64,000 nt of DNA from Spongiibacter tropicus DSM 19543 (GTDB lineage Bacteria; Pseudomonadota; Gammaproteobacteria; Pseudomonadales; Spongiibacteraceae), in assembly GCF_000420325.1 (NCBI RefSeq), contig NZ_ATUS01000001.1, positions 124,001 through 188,000 on the forward strand, written 5' to 3'. Under the pieces are notes generated by a model that was given only the letters and a program-made list of their open reading frames with translations, had not been told where the DNA came from and made no database searches. This document shows, piece after piece, positions 1 to 11,299 of this stretch (the stretch's first letter is position 1; every line of letters begins with the position of its first letter). Position numbers and translations under genes: made by a program.

Positions 1-42
1 AAGTTCAGCCGCTTGACGAGGAATACGAGATCAGCTTGGAAA

Positions 43-1371
43 TTAAGCTTCTTCGTCTTCCGAAGACGGCGGCGACATAACCTCTTTGTAGCTTAAAGTT
101 TCTTCGCTAACCTTCGATTTTTCAAGCAGTTTCTCAACTACTTGCTCTTCAATCACAATGCCTTCAATCTGCTGAAGCTGCTGAGGCTGACTCATGTACC
201 AGTTGATGACTTCTTCTTTGTCCTCATAGCTGGCGGCCATTTCTTCCAGCGTCTCACGAACCTTATCGGCATCGGCTTTAATTTCTTCAGAGCTGATCAG
301 CTCATTCAACACCAGCCCCAGTTTTACGCGACGCTCAGCGTTGTCGCGAAACAGGTCATCTGGCAGGATGTCGGCCGGGTTCAATTTCTCAGCGAGAGCA
401 CCGAACTGCTGCATCTGCTGGTTGCGCAACGCATCGATCTCTTGCGAGATCAAGGCCTTCGGCACTTGCAGATCGCCGTGAACCGCCAATACGCCATCCA
501 TCACTTGAGTTTTAATGCGGTTCTTGGTGGCATTTTTCAACTCTCGCGCCATGTTTTTTTCAACTTCAGCACGAAATGCTTCTTCACCACCCTCTTCTAC
601 ACCGAATGCTTTGAAGAATTCATCATCCAGCTCAGGCAGTTTGCGCTCTTTAACCGCGTTGACCTTGATCTTGAACTCGACAGCAGCACCTTTCAGCTCT
701 TCGCTGTGATAGTCCTCGGGGAAGGTCAGTGCGACGACTTTTTCCTCACCGACAGTCATGCCCACGATGCCATCTTCGAAGCCTGGGATCATACGGCCAG
801 AGCCCAATTCGAGGTCGGTACCTTCTGCCTTGCCACCTTCGAATTCTTCGCCGTCTTTGGTGCCGACAAAGTCGATATTGACTTGATCACCTTCGGCTGC
901 CGCACGCTCTGCCACTTCCCACGAAGCGCGCTGTGTCCGCAGATTCTCGATCATTTCATCGATATCAGCAGTGGTAATTTCTGCCACCGGCTTTTTAACT
1001 TCAATGCTGCTGTAATCTTTCAGCTCGATTTCCGGGAACACTTCAAAGGTAGCGACAAACTCAATGTCCTTACCCTCATCCAGGCTTTTGGGCTCTATCT
1101 CCGGACGACCGGCAGGTTTGAGGCCTTGCTGCTGAATCGCTTCGTAGAATGAGTCATTCATCACCTGGCCAAGAACTTCCATACGCACAGACTGGCCGAA
1201 ACGCTGACGGATCACCCTCATCGGTACTTTACCTGGACGGAAACCATTCAGTTTGACGGTCTTAGCCGCTTCCTGGAGGCGGCTGTCCACTGCGCTATCA
1301 ACGCGCGACGAGGGGACACCTACGATTAAGCGACGCTCAAGACCTGACGTCGTTTCTACAGAGACTTGCAT
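43..1371 (-). CDS. tig: Trigger factor, ribosome-associated chaperone
   Basis: Trigger factor binds the ribosome exit tunnel and helps nascent cytosolic proteins fold; it is also a peptidyl-prolyl isomerase. The 442-residue product is close to the usual length of about 430. The ribosome-docking signature GFRPGKVP is at about residues 43-50, an FKBP-like isomerase domain covers about 150-245, and a helical acidic C-terminal chaperone domain follows, ending in DEEA. The start MQVSVETT is the typical trigger factor N-terminus. In many gammaproteobacteria tig precedes clpP-clpX-lon, which would lie off the left edge. The family call is firm. Confidence 0.97.
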   Translation of the reverse strand: MQVSVETTSGLERRLIVGVPSSRVDSAVDSRLQEAAKTVKLNGFRPGKVPMRVIRQRFGQSVRMEVLGQVMNDSFYEAIQQQGLKPAGRPEIEPKSLDEGKDIEFVATFEVFPEIELKDYSSIEVKKPVAEITTADIDEMIENLRTQRASWEVAERAAAEGDQVNIDFVGTKDGEEFEGGKAEGTDLELGSGRMIPGFEDGIVGMTVGEEKVVALTFPEDYHSEELKGAAVEFKIKVNAVKERKLPELDDEFFKAFGVEEGGEEAFRAEVEKNMARELKNATKNRIKTQVMDGVLAVHGDLQVPKALISQEIDALRNQQMQQFGALAEKLNPADILPDDLFRDNAERRVKLGLVLNELISSEEIKADADKVRETLEEMAASYEDKEEVINWYMSQPQQLQQIEGIVIEEQVVEKLLEKSKVSEETLSYKEVMSPPSSEDEEA

Positions 1372-1441
1372 GGAAGTTCCTCAAAAGCGATCTAACACAC
1401 GAACCGCTTTCAGAGCGGCCCGTTTTAAGAATTCTATGAAA

Positions 1442-1526
1442 TGGTGCGGATGGAGAGACTCGAACTCTCACGCCTCGCGGCACCAGAACCTAAATCTGGC
1501 GTGTATACCAATTTCACCACATCCGC
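1442..1526 (-). tRNA. tRNA-Leu, anticodon TAG
   Basis: The minus strand folds as a class II tRNA of 85 nt. The acceptor strand GCGGATG pairs with CATCCGC and CCA is encoded. The anticodon loop reads ATTTAGGT with anticodon TAG, decoding CUA and other CUN codons. A variable arm (GCCGCGAGGC) and a T loop with GTTCGAGTC are present. It sits between tig and fadA, both on the same strand. Confidence 0.95.
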
Positions 1527-1643
1527 ACACGCTAAGCCGTTGATAATTAACGACTTACTAACAGTTTCGTCCAGCCCGAGCTGAACGAGGCGGGAAATTG
1601 TGCCACAGGGCCTGCCCACGATCAAGCAAAGCCCCGTCGCACA

Positions 1644-1663
1644 GGCCTTTCCGAAGAAAGGCC
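1644..1663 (-). terminator. Stem-loop after fadA, possible terminator
   Basis: An 8-bp perfect stem (GGCCTTTC with its complement) closes a UUCG tetraloop when read on the minus strand, 10 nt after the fadA stop. The downstream U content is poor, so it may act as a 3' stabilising hairpin and not as a strong terminator. Confidence 0.5.
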
Positions 1664-1673
1664 GGGAAGCACG

Positions 1674-2867
<1,194 letters not shown>

Positions 2868-5015
2868 TTATTTAAAGAAAGATTCGCCTTTGGCCGCCAT
2901 CTCGCGCAGGCTGTCAGTAACCTGATACAGCTTGCCAAGGTCGGCGTAGCGATCTGCCATTTCCACGAAGGCTTTCACGCCCATCTGATCGATGTAGCGC
3001 ATTGCACCGCCGCGGAATACCGGGAAACCAATACCCATAATGAGCCCCATATCGGCGTCTGCCGCACTGCCGACAATGCTCTCATCCAGGCAGCGAACCG
3101 TTTCGATGCACATTGGAATCATCATGCGAGCCAGGATGTCGTCGTCGCTCAGCTCAACACTGTTCATCTTGGCCTCAGCGGCCATTGACAGCGCAGTTTC
3201 GTCCTCAGTCTTCTTAGGCTTACCGCGCTTATCTTCCTCGTACTTGTAGAAGCCGATGCCGTTCTTCTGACCGTAGCGGTTCGCTTCAAACATCATCTGC
3301 GAAATACCTTTAAAAGGATGACGCATACGATCCGGGAAGCCTTCTGCCATCACTTCTGCGGCGTGGAAACCGGTGTCGATGCCGACCACGTCCATCAGAT
3401 AAGCCGGCCCCATAGGCATACCGAAGCGCTCCATCACTTTATCTACGTGACGGAAGTCGGCGCCATCGCGCACCAGCATGTCGAAGCCCGCGAAGTACGG
3501 GAACAGCACGCGGTTGACAAAAAATCCGGGGCAGTCGTTTACAACGATCGGCGTCTTACCCATTTGCAGGGCGTACTTAACTGTGCGCGCAACGGTTGTT
3601 TCGCTGGTCTTTTCTCCGCGGATAACCTCAACCAGCGGCATGGCATGTACCGGGTTAAAGAAGTGCATACCGCAGAAGTTTTCCGGACGCTCCAGTGCTT
3701 CGGCCAGATAGGTAATGGAGATCGTTGAGGTGTTCGACGCCAGTACCGCGTCCTCGCGGATGTGTTTCTCCGTTTCGGCCAACACAGCGTGCTTGACCTT
3801 TGGGTTCTCAACCACAGCCTCTACGATAACATCGGCTTTATCAAAACCGTCGTAGCTCAGCGTCGGACGAATGCTGCTCAGCACTGCCGCCATTTTGTCC
3901 GGGGTCATACGACCGCGGGCAACACGCTTGGACAACAGTTTGCCAGCCTCTTTCATGCCCAGCTCAAGACCCGCTTCAGCAATATCTTTCATCAGAATAG
4001 GCGTGCCTTTATAGGCAGACTGGTAGGCAATACCGCCGCCCATAATCCCGGCACCCAACACGGCGCCCTGTTTAACATCGCCACCCTGCTTGGCAATAGT
4101 TCTGGCAGTTTTGCTGACGCCCTGCTCGTTCAGGAACAGACCCACCAACGCATCAGCCTGGGGCGTGCGGGCCAGTTTGATGAAATGCTCTATTTCCACT
4201 TCAATCGCTTCATCGCGGCTTAGCGTGGCGTTGCGCTCCATAGACTTAACGGCTGTCACAGGTGCAGGCATATTTTTACCCGCTTGCTGTGCCACCATCG
4301 CTTTACCGGTAGTAAAGGCCATCATGCGCTCAATATCGTTCAGCTTAACAGGCGACATTTTTTCTTCGCGACGTGCCTGATAATCAAACTCGCCTGCCAG
4401 GGTTTTCTTCAGCAGGTCTACAGATGCATCTTTTAGCAGTTCAGGAGCCACTACGGCGTCGACGCCGCCGTCTTTCAATGCAGCGTCTGGCTTTTGCTGG
4501 TTACCGGTGGCCACCCAAAGGTTGGCATTGTCGCAACCGATGACACGAGGCAGGCGCACAGTGCCGCCGAAACCGGGGTTAATGCCCAGTTTGACCTCAG
4601 GAAGTCCCACGACAGCCGCAGACGACATCACGCGGAAATCACAAGCCAGACACATTTCATAACCACCGCCCAGCGCAACGCCATTGATGGCAGCAACAGT
4701 CGGTACAGGCAGGTCTTCAAAAGCGTTAAAAATGGCATTGGCTTGTTCCAACCAACCGCGCAGCTCGGCGTCTGGCAGCGTGAACAGCTCAGTGAATTCA
4801 GTGATATCGGCGCCCACAATAAAAACCGGCTTGCCGCTGGTAACGACCACCCCTTTCAAGCCTGACTCACTGGCCAAAGCCTGAGTAGCTTCGCCGAGTT
4901 CTTCCAAAGTCAGCCGGTTAAATTTGTTGACGGAGTCGCCCTGAAGGTCGAAGCAGAGCTCCGCGATGCCATCTTCCAGAAAGCTTGCGCTTAACGCCTT
5001 GCCTTGATAAATCAT
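2868..5015 (-). CDS. fadB: Fatty acid oxidation complex alpha subunit FadB
   Basis: A multifunctional enzyme: enoyl-CoA hydratase/isomerase in the N-terminal half ([19 protein letters not shown], about 110-128) and L-3-hydroxyacyl-CoA dehydrogenase in the C-terminal half (Rossmann motif [14 protein letters not shown] at about 320). The protein of about 715 residues matches the family. The start is placed at the ATG at 5015 because GAGGG lies just upstream and MIYQGKAL is the conserved beginning; a longer frame to 5063 adds 16 atypical residues. It is the first gene of the fadBA operon and has a palindrome in its upstream region. Confidence 0.97.
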   Translation of the reverse strand: MIYQGKALSASFLEDGIAELCFDLQGDSVNKFNRLTLEELGEATQALASESGLKGVVVTSGKPVFIVGADITEFTELFTLPDAELRGWLEQANAIFNAFEDLPVPTVAAINGVALGGGYEMCLACDFRVMSSAAVVGLPEVKLGINPGFGGTVRLPRVIGCDNANLWVATGNQQKPDAALKDGGVDAVVAPELLKDASVDLLKKTLAGEFDYQARREEKMSPVKLNDIERMMAFTTGKAMVAQQAGKNMPAPVTAVKSMERNATLSRDEAIEVEIEHFIKLARTPQADALVGLFLNEQGVSKTARTIAKQGGDVKQGAVLGAGIMGGGIAYQSAYKGTPILMKDIAEAGLELGMKEAGKLLSKRVARGRMTPDKMAAVLSSIRPTLSYDGFDKADVIVEAVVENPKVKHAVLAETEKHIREDAVLASNTSTISITYLAEALERPENFCGMHFFNPVHAMPLVEVIRGEKTSETTVARTVKYALQMGKTPIVVNDCPGFFVNRVLFPYFAGFDMLVRDGADFRHVDKVMERFGMPMGPAYLMDVVGIDTGFHAAEVMAEGFPDRMRHPFKGISQMMFEANRYGQKNGIGFYKYEEDKRGKPKKTEDETALSMAAEAKMNSVELSDDDILARMMIPMCIETVRCLDESIVGSAADADMGLIMGIGFPVFRGGAMRYIDQMGVKAFVEMADRYADLGKLYQVTDSLREMAAKGESFFK

Positions 5016-5077
5016 TGTTTTCCCTCTAATCGAGTTCTCTAGTCGAGATGTTGGCGGCGGCATTTGCCTAAAGCAAC

Positions 5078-5096
5078 ATGTTTACCATGTAAACAT
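5078..5096. promoter_or_regulatory. Palindromic operator candidate upstream of fadBA
   Basis: The perfect inverted repeat ATGTTTAC-CAT-GTAAACAT lies 62 bp upstream of the fadB start. Beta-oxidation operons are commonly repressed by FadR, PsrA or other TetR-type regulators that sense acyl-CoA. The sequence is not the E. coli FadR consensus, so the regulator cannot be named from sequence alone. Confidence 0.5.
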
Positions 5097-5158
5097 CCGG
5101 GTGCAAAACTACCCGAAAGCGATAGGCAAGGCAAGCCGCCGTGTTAAACCCCATTGCC

Positions 5159-6217
5159 CTACTCGGTGAGGCAATCGGGATCGAAGCGATACTCTTCCCT
5201 GAGCCACCCGGCCAACTCAGCCGCCGCAGGGTGATCGATACCATCACAACGCAAAGCCAGTACGGATTTCAAGTCTGTGGGCATCCCATCCAAGCCTTGA
5301 CGCTGAAAGACATCAGCATATTCCACCAGCACCTCAGCAAGCTCAGCGGGTAAGGTCATCAGGGCGGACTTAAACGCCGCATCAGGACTGAGGCCCTGTT
5401 CATAGCCCGCAGGCAAACCCTGCAATGAGAGAAAGGATAGATGATAGGCGTTCATTGGGTTAACAAAATGCCCGCTACAGGCCTCTTTCAACCAGGGCTG
5501 TCGCCCACGGAACGGCAGGACATTTAAAAACCGGCTACTCTTGCGACCGTCATTCACCGGGTAATTATCCCAAAGCAGCGGCTTGCGCCCCAGCAATTCA
5601 CTCGCGCGGTGCATATCTTCGCGGCGATACTCGGTTGAAATGACCTGGGGCCCAGTCCACAGCAAATCGACCTCAGCGCCCAAGCCGCTGGCTAATTGCT
5701 CGAAATAGCCTTCAGGGCAGCGGCCAAACAGGGTTTCCAGAATAGGATCGTCGCTGTAATAGCTGGGGCACATGGCCAGCCTAACCTCCGGCAGTGCGTC
5801 CCTTACAACGGCCATGACTGCCAGTTGACGCGCTGCGAGCTGGGGAACTCCCGCAGGCAGATCATCAAATAGAATCCAAAGTATGGCCGGTTTCAGGGAT
5901 TGAATTTGCTTTAGCTTACGTCGAAGATCACGCTGATCCTGATCACCGAATTCGCTCTGCAAACCCGCTGGCGACAGCCCCACCCCCCAGTCGATACCAG
6001 CCTGAATGGAAGCCTCTGAGAGGGACCGCAACCTTGCCGAATGCTCTTTGGAAAAGTCGTCACGCCAGCGACTGCGCAAACTACCATCCCCTTTAGGGGC
6101 ATAGATATAGGCGTTGTACCCCCAGTCTCGCAACAGCCGGGGAAGTTCCCGACGCTGCTCCCAGCGCCACTGGCGACCGTAAAAACCCTCAATGACGCCC
6201 AGCGGCCACCGTTTCAT
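5159..6217 (-). CDS. GH84-type beta-N-acetylglucosaminidase (NAGidase domain)
   Basis: The N-terminus reads GVIEGFYGRQW, the hallmark of GH84 O-GlcNAcase/hyaluronidase-like enzymes, followed by YNAYIYAPKGD. The paired acidic residues FDDLPAG at about 119-124 fit the catalytic Asp-Asp of substrate-assisted hydrolysis. The 352 residues correspond to a stand-alone catalytic domain with no signal peptide or binding modules, so the enzyme is predicted to be cytoplasmic. It lies 3 nt after gcvT on the same strand. The natural substrate in bacteria of this type is unknown. Confidence 0.85.
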   Translation of the reverse strand: MKRWPLGVIEGFYGRQWRWEQRRELPRLLRDWGYNAYIYAPKGDGSLRSRWRDDFSKEHSARLRSLSEASIQAGIDWGVGLSPAGLQSEFGDQDQRDLRRKLKQIQSLKPAILWILFDDLPAGVPQLAARQLAVMAVVRDALPEVRLAMCPSYYSDDPILETLFGRCPEGYFEQLASGLGAEVDLLWTGPQVISTEYRREDMHRASELLGRKPLLWDNYPVNDGRKSSRFLNVLPFRGRQPWLKEACSGHFVNPMNAYHLSFLSLQGLPAGYEQGLSPDAAFKSALMTLPAELAEVLVEYADVFQRQGLDGMPTDLKSVLALRCDGIDHPAAAELAGWLREEYRFDPDCLTE

Positions 6218-6220
6218 CGC

Positions 6221-7339
6221 TCAGCCGCGGTAATAGCGCTGTGGGAAAAAGGCGCTACTGCGCACCGATACCGGAATTTGCCTGCCGCGAACATCGGCAA
6301 ACAGCGCGTCTCCGCCATCCAGCACGACGGCATCAATATAGGCCATCGCGATAGGTCCACCTGTAGAAGGCCCAAAGCCGCCGCTGCATACTTCGCCAAC
6401 CGCTTTTCCTTGCCCATTCACAATGACACTGTGCTCCCGCACCGGCGCGCGGCCATCAATATCCAGCAGTACCCGACGCTGGGGAACACCCCTGCTCAAC
6501 TGCTCCTCAACTGCCGCCGAACCAATGTAACCGCCGGCCCTGTCTCCACCGGGGCGGCGGCACTTCTGAATCGCCCACATCAAGTTCGCTTCAACGGGAC
6601 TGCGCTGACTGTCCATATCGTGGCCGTAGAGACACAAGCCAGCCTCCAGCCTCAAGGAGTCGCGCGCACCCAAGCCGATCGCCTCCACTTCGGGCTCCGC
6701 AAGCAGGCATCTGGCTAGTGCCTCGGCCTGATCACTGGCCACCGAAATTTCAAAACCGTCCTCGCCGGTGTACCCCGAACAACTCAACCAGCAATCACTG
6801 TTGCCGACAGACGCATAGGCCGTATCCATAAAACGCATTTCAGCAGTAGCGGGCGCAAGACGGCTCAACACCTCGCGTGCTTTGGGGCCCTGCAACGCCA
6901 GCAATGCGCGATCCTCCAACAATTCCAACTCGATGGAATCCGGCAGGTGCTTACGCAGCCAGGCGGCGTCGTCATATTTACAGGCGGCATTGACGACCAG
7001 CATGAAATCCTCGCCACGATTGGCCATCATCAAATCGTCCAGAATTCCGCCTTGCTCGTTCAGTAACATGCCGTAGCGCTGGCGAGATTCTGCAAGCCCC
7101 AATACATCTTGCGGCAGGATAGCTTCCAAAGCCGCCGCGATATTGTCCCCGCTCAGGCGAATCTGTCCCATGTGTGATACGTCAAACAGGCCTGCGGCAT
7201 CGCGCGTGTGAAGGTGTTCTTTCTTCACCCCGAGAGGATACTGAACCGGCATCTCGTAACCGGCAAAAGGTACCATCTTGGCACCGAGTTCCAGATGCAG
7301 CTTGTACAGCGCAGTGCGCTTGAGAGAGGCGTCGCTCAA
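6221..7339 (-). CDS. gcvT: Aminomethyltransferase, glycine cleavage T protein
   Basis: GcvT transfers the methylene group from H-protein-bound aminomethyl to tetrahydrofolate and releases ammonia. At 372 residues it has the usual length. Recognisable segments are the N-terminal LGAKMVPFAGYEMPVQYPLG, LFDVSHMGQ and the glycine-rich GYTGEDGFEIS. gcvH and gcvP are not adjacent, which is unlike the common gcvTHP arrangement, so they must be elsewhere. The GcvT call rests on close match to the family pattern; a folate-dependent relative is less likely. Confidence 0.93.
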   Translation of the reverse strand: MSDASLKRTALYKLHLELGAKMVPFAGYEMPVQYPLGVKKEHLHTRDAAGLFDVSHMGQIRLSGDNIAAALEAILPQDVLGLAESRQRYGMLLNEQGGILDDLMMANRGEDFMLVVNAACKYDDAAWLRKHLPDSIELELLEDRALLALQGPKAREVLSRLAPATAEMRFMDTAYASVGNSDCWLSCSGYTGEDGFEISVASDQAEALARCLLAEPEVEAIGLGARDSLRLEAGLCLYGHDMDSQRSPVEANLMWAIQKCRRPGGDRAGGYIGSAAVEEQLSRGVPQRRVLLDIDGRAPVREHSVIVNGQGKAVGEVCSGGFGPSTGGPIAMAYIDAVVLDGGDALFADVRGRQIPVSVRSSAFFPQRYYRG

Positions 7340-7371
7340 TGGTTTTCTCCAGGATGATTGGCCTGAGTCCT

Positions 7372-8145
7372 TCAGGCAAAGCGGAACAAACGGTCAAAAT
7401 TCTGGCTGGTCTGCGCGGCGACTTCGCTGAAGGACATACCTTTCAGCTCGGCAACGCACTCCGCCACTTCTCGAACATATTTGGGTTCGTTCTTTTTACC
7501 GCGGTAAGGCACGGGCGCCAGGTAGGGAGAATCGGTTTCCACAAGCATGCGCTCCACCGGAACGCGCTTCACCACCTCACGCAAGTCTGCCGCATTTTTA
7601 AATGTGATGATGCCCGAGAAGGAGATGTAGTAGCCCATGTCCAGAGCCGCACTGGCCATCTCCCAAGACTCGGTAAAACAATGCAGGACCCCCGCCACCG
7701 AGGGATCACCATGCTCGCGTATCAGTTGCAAGGTGTCCTCCCGAGCATCGCGAGTGTGCACAATCACCGGCTTACCCGTAAGCGCCGAGGCGCGGAGATG
7801 GTTGGCGAAGCTGCGTTTCTGCGCCTCGCTTTTCTCGGCGCTATAGTAGTAGTCCAGTCCCGTTTCACCGATAGCAATGACCTTCGGCTGATCGGCTAAT
7901 GCGACAAGCTGCTCCACCTCGCAGAGCTCTTCGCTGATATCCAACGGATGTATGCCTACCGAGGCATAGATATTGTCAAAACGCCGGGCTATGTCCACAA
8001 CCGCCGGGGCATTCCCCAGATCAATGCCAATACACAGCATACGATCAACCCCACGCTCAGCGGCGGCGGCGACGGCCGCCGCAAGATCGCCGTCGTAAGG
8101 TTTCAAATCGATACGATCAAGATGGCAATGACTATCTACCAGCAT
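7372..8145 (-). CDS. TatD-family metal-dependent DNase (YcfH-like)
   Basis: A TIM-barrel amidohydrolase-fold nuclease of the TatD/YcfH family, 257 residues. The metal-binding motif DSHCHLD is at the N-terminus, with AIGETGLDYYY, VIVHTRDA, HCFTES and LVETDSPYLAP further along. ATG at 8145 is preferred over an upstream TTG because DSHCHL begins at residue 3, as is typical. It ends the conserved tmk-holB-pilZ-tatD cluster. Confidence 0.93.
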   Translation of the reverse strand: MLVDSHCHLDRIDLKPYDGDLAAAVAAAAERGVDRMLCIGIDLGNAPAVVDIARRFDNIYASVGIHPLDISEELCEVEQLVALADQPKVIAIGETGLDYYYSAEKSEAQKRSFANHLRASALTGKPVIVHTRDAREDTLQLIREHGDPSVAGVLHCFTESWEMASAALDMGYYISFSGIITFKNAADLREVVKRVPVERMLVETDSPYLAPVPYRGKKNEPKYVREVAECVAELKGMSFSEVAAQTSQNFDRLFRFA

Positions 8146-8208
8146 GGGACGCAAAATTCCTTATGTGCAAAATACGGCGACCATTACATCCATGGCCGCC
8201 CAGGTCTG

Positions 8209-8559
8209 TTACATGGTGTGGGTAGGTTTTTCGGATTCCAGAATACCAGCGAGATACGCTTCAATTTTCTGATTGGCGGTGCGGTCCTCGCCAATGAACT
8301 GAACGCCAATACCGGCCGCCCGATTGCTTTGCGCTCCTCGTGGCGTGATCCAAACAACGCGGCCAGCAACGGGGATTTTTTCCGGCTCATCCATCAATGT
8401 CAGCAGCATAAACACCTCGTCACCAACCTGATACTGCTTCGTTGTCGGGACAAATAAGCCGCCATCGCGAACAAAAGGCATGTAGGCCGCATAAAGTACC
8501 GCTTTATCGCGGATGGTCAGCGATAAAATGCCGTTGCGCGCGCCCTGAGGTCCACTCAT
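8209..8559 (-). CDS. pilZ: PilZ domain protein, type IV pilus biogenesis
   Basis: A single PilZ-fold protein of 116 residues with DGGLFVPT, VFMLLTLMDEPEKIPVAGRV and the C-terminal WITP...GIGVQF. It lacks the N-terminal RxxxR motif needed for c-di-GMP binding, as in Pseudomonas PilZ. Its position between holB and tatD is the conserved pilZ location. In Pseudomonas the orthologue is required for type IV pilus assembly through PilB and FimX. That function is inferred here from family and context. Confidence 0.9.
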   Translation of the reverse strand: MSGPQGARNGILSLTIRDKAVLYAAYMPFVRDGGLFVPTTKQYQVGDEVFMLLTLMDEPEKIPVAGRVVWITPRGAQSNRAAGIGVQFIGEDRTANQKIEAYLAGILESEKPTHTM

Positions 8560-8632
8560 CAATACAGCTCCACCTCGTCAACAACCAGTCTGAGAACCCA
8601 TTTCGTACTCACTATATCAAATATGCCATCTG

Positions 8633-9616
8633 CTACACATGACTGCGCAGCATTGACTGCCAGTCGAGCAGCAACTTTTCCAGAAGTAAGCGTTTGTTCA
8701 GGGCCGCACCGCGCAACAGCTTCGCTCTCACGCTCAACACCTCATCCATGAAGCCATGCAGCCGCCCGTCAGGCAATACAGCAAAAGGCAACCAGATGTC
8801 GGTTGTCATCGGCTGCCCCGCACTTTTATGCCGAATCAAGGACGACAGGCGTCGCAACCACCAATCGAGCAGCTCAATACTGTCCTGCTCTTGCCACTCT
8901 TCCGCGAGCGCTACCGCGTCCTTCCTGCCGGCTACCAGCGCTGCCAGCGCCTCATCCTGGCGCTGCCACTGCGCCAGGCCGTCAGCCTCGAACAACTGCA
9001 GTGCCGCAAGCGGACGCCCGCCACTCTCATCCAACAAGCGCTCGGCGCTGTCACCGCCCCCAAGCTGCGTTTCCAGCCAAGTCAGTGCCTGTTCCCGCAC
9101 AGGCAAGGGGAAATTCATTTGCATACAGCGCGAGCGTATCGTCGGAAGCAGCTGACTGGGCGAATGGCTGAGCAGAATCAGCACGGTGTCCCCGGCGGGC
9201 TCTTCCAGGGTTTTCAACACCGCATTAGCCGTATACGCATTCATGGCTTCCGCCGGGTGTATGAGGGCCAGTTTTCTGCCGCCATCGCGGTGGGCACTTT
9301 GTGCGGTGAATTGCTGAAGACTGCGAACCTGATCGATACCGATCTGCCGCTTACCTTCCTCTGGTGTCAGCTCGCGTAGATCCGGGTGCGAGCCGCTCGC
9401 ATGCAGCTGGCAGGCTTGGCAAGCCCCGCAGGCCTGAAACCCTTTGGGTTGCTCACACAACAATGTAGCCAGCAATGCGCGCGCAAAGCGCAACTTGCCA
9501 ATACCGGGTGCGCCGCCAATAAGCAGTGCATGCGGCAGGCGCTGTTCTTCGTGGAGCTGGGCGAGCTGCTGCCACTGAATGGCATGCCAAGCGTAACTGA
9601 TCATCGGCTCAGCCAT
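8633..9616 (-). CDS. holB: DNA polymerase III delta-prime subunit
   Basis: A clamp-loader subunit of the AAA+ fold, 327 residues. The modified P-loop is [11 protein letters not shown] near residue 35. A four-cysteine zinc module follows (CEQP...CGACQAC), then [17 protein letters not shown] and the SRCMQMNF sensor region. The start overlaps the end of tmk by 8 bp, suggesting translational coupling. Confidence 0.94.
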   Translation of the reverse strand: MAEPMISYAWHAIQWQQLAQLHEEQRLPHALLIGGAPGIGKLRFARALLATLLCEQPKGFQACGACQACQLHASGSHPDLRELTPEEGKRQIGIDQVRSLQQFTAQSAHRDGGRKLALIHPAEAMNAYTANAVLKTLEEPAGDTVLILLSHSPSQLLPTIRSRCMQMNFPLPVREQALTWLETQLGGGDSAERLLDESGGRPLAALQLFEADGLAQWQRQDEALAALVAGRKDAVALAEEWQEQDSIELLDWWLRRLSSLIRHKSAGQPMTTDIWLPFAVLPDGRLHGFMDEVLSVRAKLLRGAALNKRLLLEKLLLDWQSMLRSHV

Positions 9617-10244
9617 CGGCTTGGCCCAGCCAAGGCATTAGTACATCACGGATGTCGGCCTGCACATCGCTCAGCGATTGCGATGCATCAATAATGCGAT
9701 AGCGATCGGGATCAGCCTGCGCCTGATCAATATATCCCTGCCGCACGCGCTCAAAAAAACTCATCTGTTCTTGTTCGAAGCGATCCAGCTCTCCTCGTTC
9801 ACTGGCCCGAGACATGCCAATCTCGACGGGAGCATCCAATAACAAGGTCATATCCGGCTGCAGGTCACGATGCACCAACGCTCTAAGCTGAGCGATCGCG
9901 GACAACGATAAACCGCGCCCGGCTCCCTGATAGGCAACGGTAGCGTCCGTAAAACGGTCACACAGCACCCATGTACCCGCGGCCAGCGCTGGACGAATGG
10001 TTCTGGCAAGGTGTTGTGCCCTAGCGGCGAACACCAAGAGCAGCTCGCTCAACTCATCCATATGCTCGTCACGCGGCGTGAGTAGCAACTGGCGAATTTC
10101 TTCGGCCAGGGGTGTGCCACCCGGCTCGCGAGTCTGAATAAAGTCGACACCGGCCTCAGTAAGCAAATCGACAATAAAAGCCATATTGCTGGACTTACCA
10201 ACGCCCTCGCCCCCTTCCAGCGTGATAAAACGTCCTTTATTCAT
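9609..10244 (-). CDS. tmk: Thymidylate kinase
   Basis: Converts dTMP to dTDP. The P-loop is [11 protein letters not shown] (about 9-19), with [14 protein letters not shown] and [17 protein letters not shown] following. At 211 residues it has normal length. ATG at 10244 overlaps the mltG stop by 4 bp. Confidence 0.96.
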   Translation of the reverse strand: MNKGRFITLEGGEGVGKSSNMAFIVDLLTEAGVDFIQTREPGGTPLAEEIRQLLLTPRDEHMDELSELLLVFAARAQHLARTIRPALAAGTWVLCDRFTDATVAYQGAGRGLSLSAIAQLRALVHRDLQPDMTLLLDAPVEIGMSRASERGELDRFEQEQMSFFERVRQGYIDQAQADPDRYRIIDASQSLSDVQADIRDVLMPWLGQADG

Positions 10245-11299
10245 TGGCCTGCCCCCTTAGGAGCTGGACTGGACCGATAGTCCTGCCGTCGACGAAGCTG
10301 GTACTGACGAACGGCAGCCTCATGTTCAGCCAGCGTTTCGGAAAAATAATGGCTGCCATCACCCTTGGCGACAAAAAACAGGCTGCTGCCCGGTTCTGGC
10401 TGCAGGGCAGCATGAATGGCTTCGCGCCCGGCCAGCGCAATCGGCGTAGGCGGCAGGCCGTTAATACGATAGGTGTTGTAGGGATTACTGTCGTCGCGCA
10501 GGTCGCGGCTACGAATATTCCCCTGATACGCGTCACCCATACCATAAATAATGGTGGGATCCGTCTGTAGACGCATACCCTTTTGCAAGCGGCGAATGAA
10601 CACGCCGGCAATTTCACCACGCTCGCCGGGAACACCAGTTTCCTTTTCTATAATAGAGGCCAGAATCAGCGCCTCGTAAGGCGTTGCCAGTGGGAGATTT
10701 GGCTGTCGCTTTTCCCACTCGTCCATCAGCACTGACTCCATACGCTGGTAGGCGCGCCGCAACAGTAATGACGGCTCGTCACCTCGATGAAAATCATAGG
10801 TATCCGGAAAGAAGAGCCCCTCAGGGTGTTTGGCCAACGGCGCTTCAATACCCAACTGCGCCCATAGTTCCGGCCCTGCCACCAACGTTTCGTCTGCTAA
10901 CATGGGGCTGCCTTTCAGTTGCGACAATAACTGCTTAACAGTCCATCCCTCGACGAAGGTGAAATGGTGCCGCACCACTTCCCCGTTTCGCATCATCGCC
11001 AACCATTGCCCCACGGTTGTGCCAGCGTGAACCTGGTATTCCCCAGCCCTCACCTCAGCCATGGAGGGTACTATCCGTGCCGCAATTTTGAGCACGCCCG
11101 GCTGCGCTATCCAGCCCCGTTCAGCCGCCTGATTGACCATGGTCGAAAAGCCCGTACCTCTCTCCAACAACATGACGGCACTGTCTCCCTCAATCTGCAA
11201 ACGCCGATCGAAATAATGGTCGACGTAGCCGACCAGAAGCACGCCGGCAATAATGACCGGAAACAGCAGCGCGGCAATAATTCTGACTAATCTAAGCAT
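10241..11299 (-). CDS. mltG: Endolytic murein transglycosylase MltG (YceG)
   Basis: An inner-membrane lytic transglycosylase that cuts nascent glycan strands and sets their length. It has an N-terminal transmembrane helix ([19 protein letters not shown]) and then a periplasmic YceG domain. The catalytic Glu lies in [13 protein letters not shown] (about residue 215), with [10 protein letters not shown] and the C-terminal YFFV-like [15 protein letters not shown] following. ATG at 11299 is chosen because it puts the helix at the N-terminus and overlaps the pabC stop by 8 bp; the frame extends 63 nt further upstream. Confidence 0.94.
   Translation of the reverse strand: MLRLVRIIAALLFPVIIAGVLLVGYVDHYFDRRLQIEGDSAVMLLERGTGFSTMVNQAAERGWIAQPGVLKIAARIVPSMAEVRAGEYQVHAGTTVGQWLAMMRNGEVVRHHFTFVEGWTVKQLLSQLKGSPMLADETLVAGPELWAQLGIEAPLAKHPEGLFFPDTYDFHRGDEPSLLLRRAYQRMESVLMDEWEKRQPNLPLATPYEALILASIIEKETGVPGERGEIAGVFIRRLQKGMRLQTDPTIIYGMGDAYQGNIRSRDLRDDSNPYNTYRINGLPPTPIALAGREAIHAALQPEPGSSLFFVAKGDGSHYFSETLAEHEAAVRQYQLRRRQDYRSSPAPKGAGQ

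Noticed and set aside
30-45. Possible clpP signals left of tig
   Set aside because: Only 42 bases lie beyond the tig stop; nothing can be assigned.
142-1152. Long open frame on the plus strand across trigger factor
   Set aside because: It is antisense to a clear tig gene, and its translation is low-complexity Phe/Leu/His typical of the complement of a biased coding frame.
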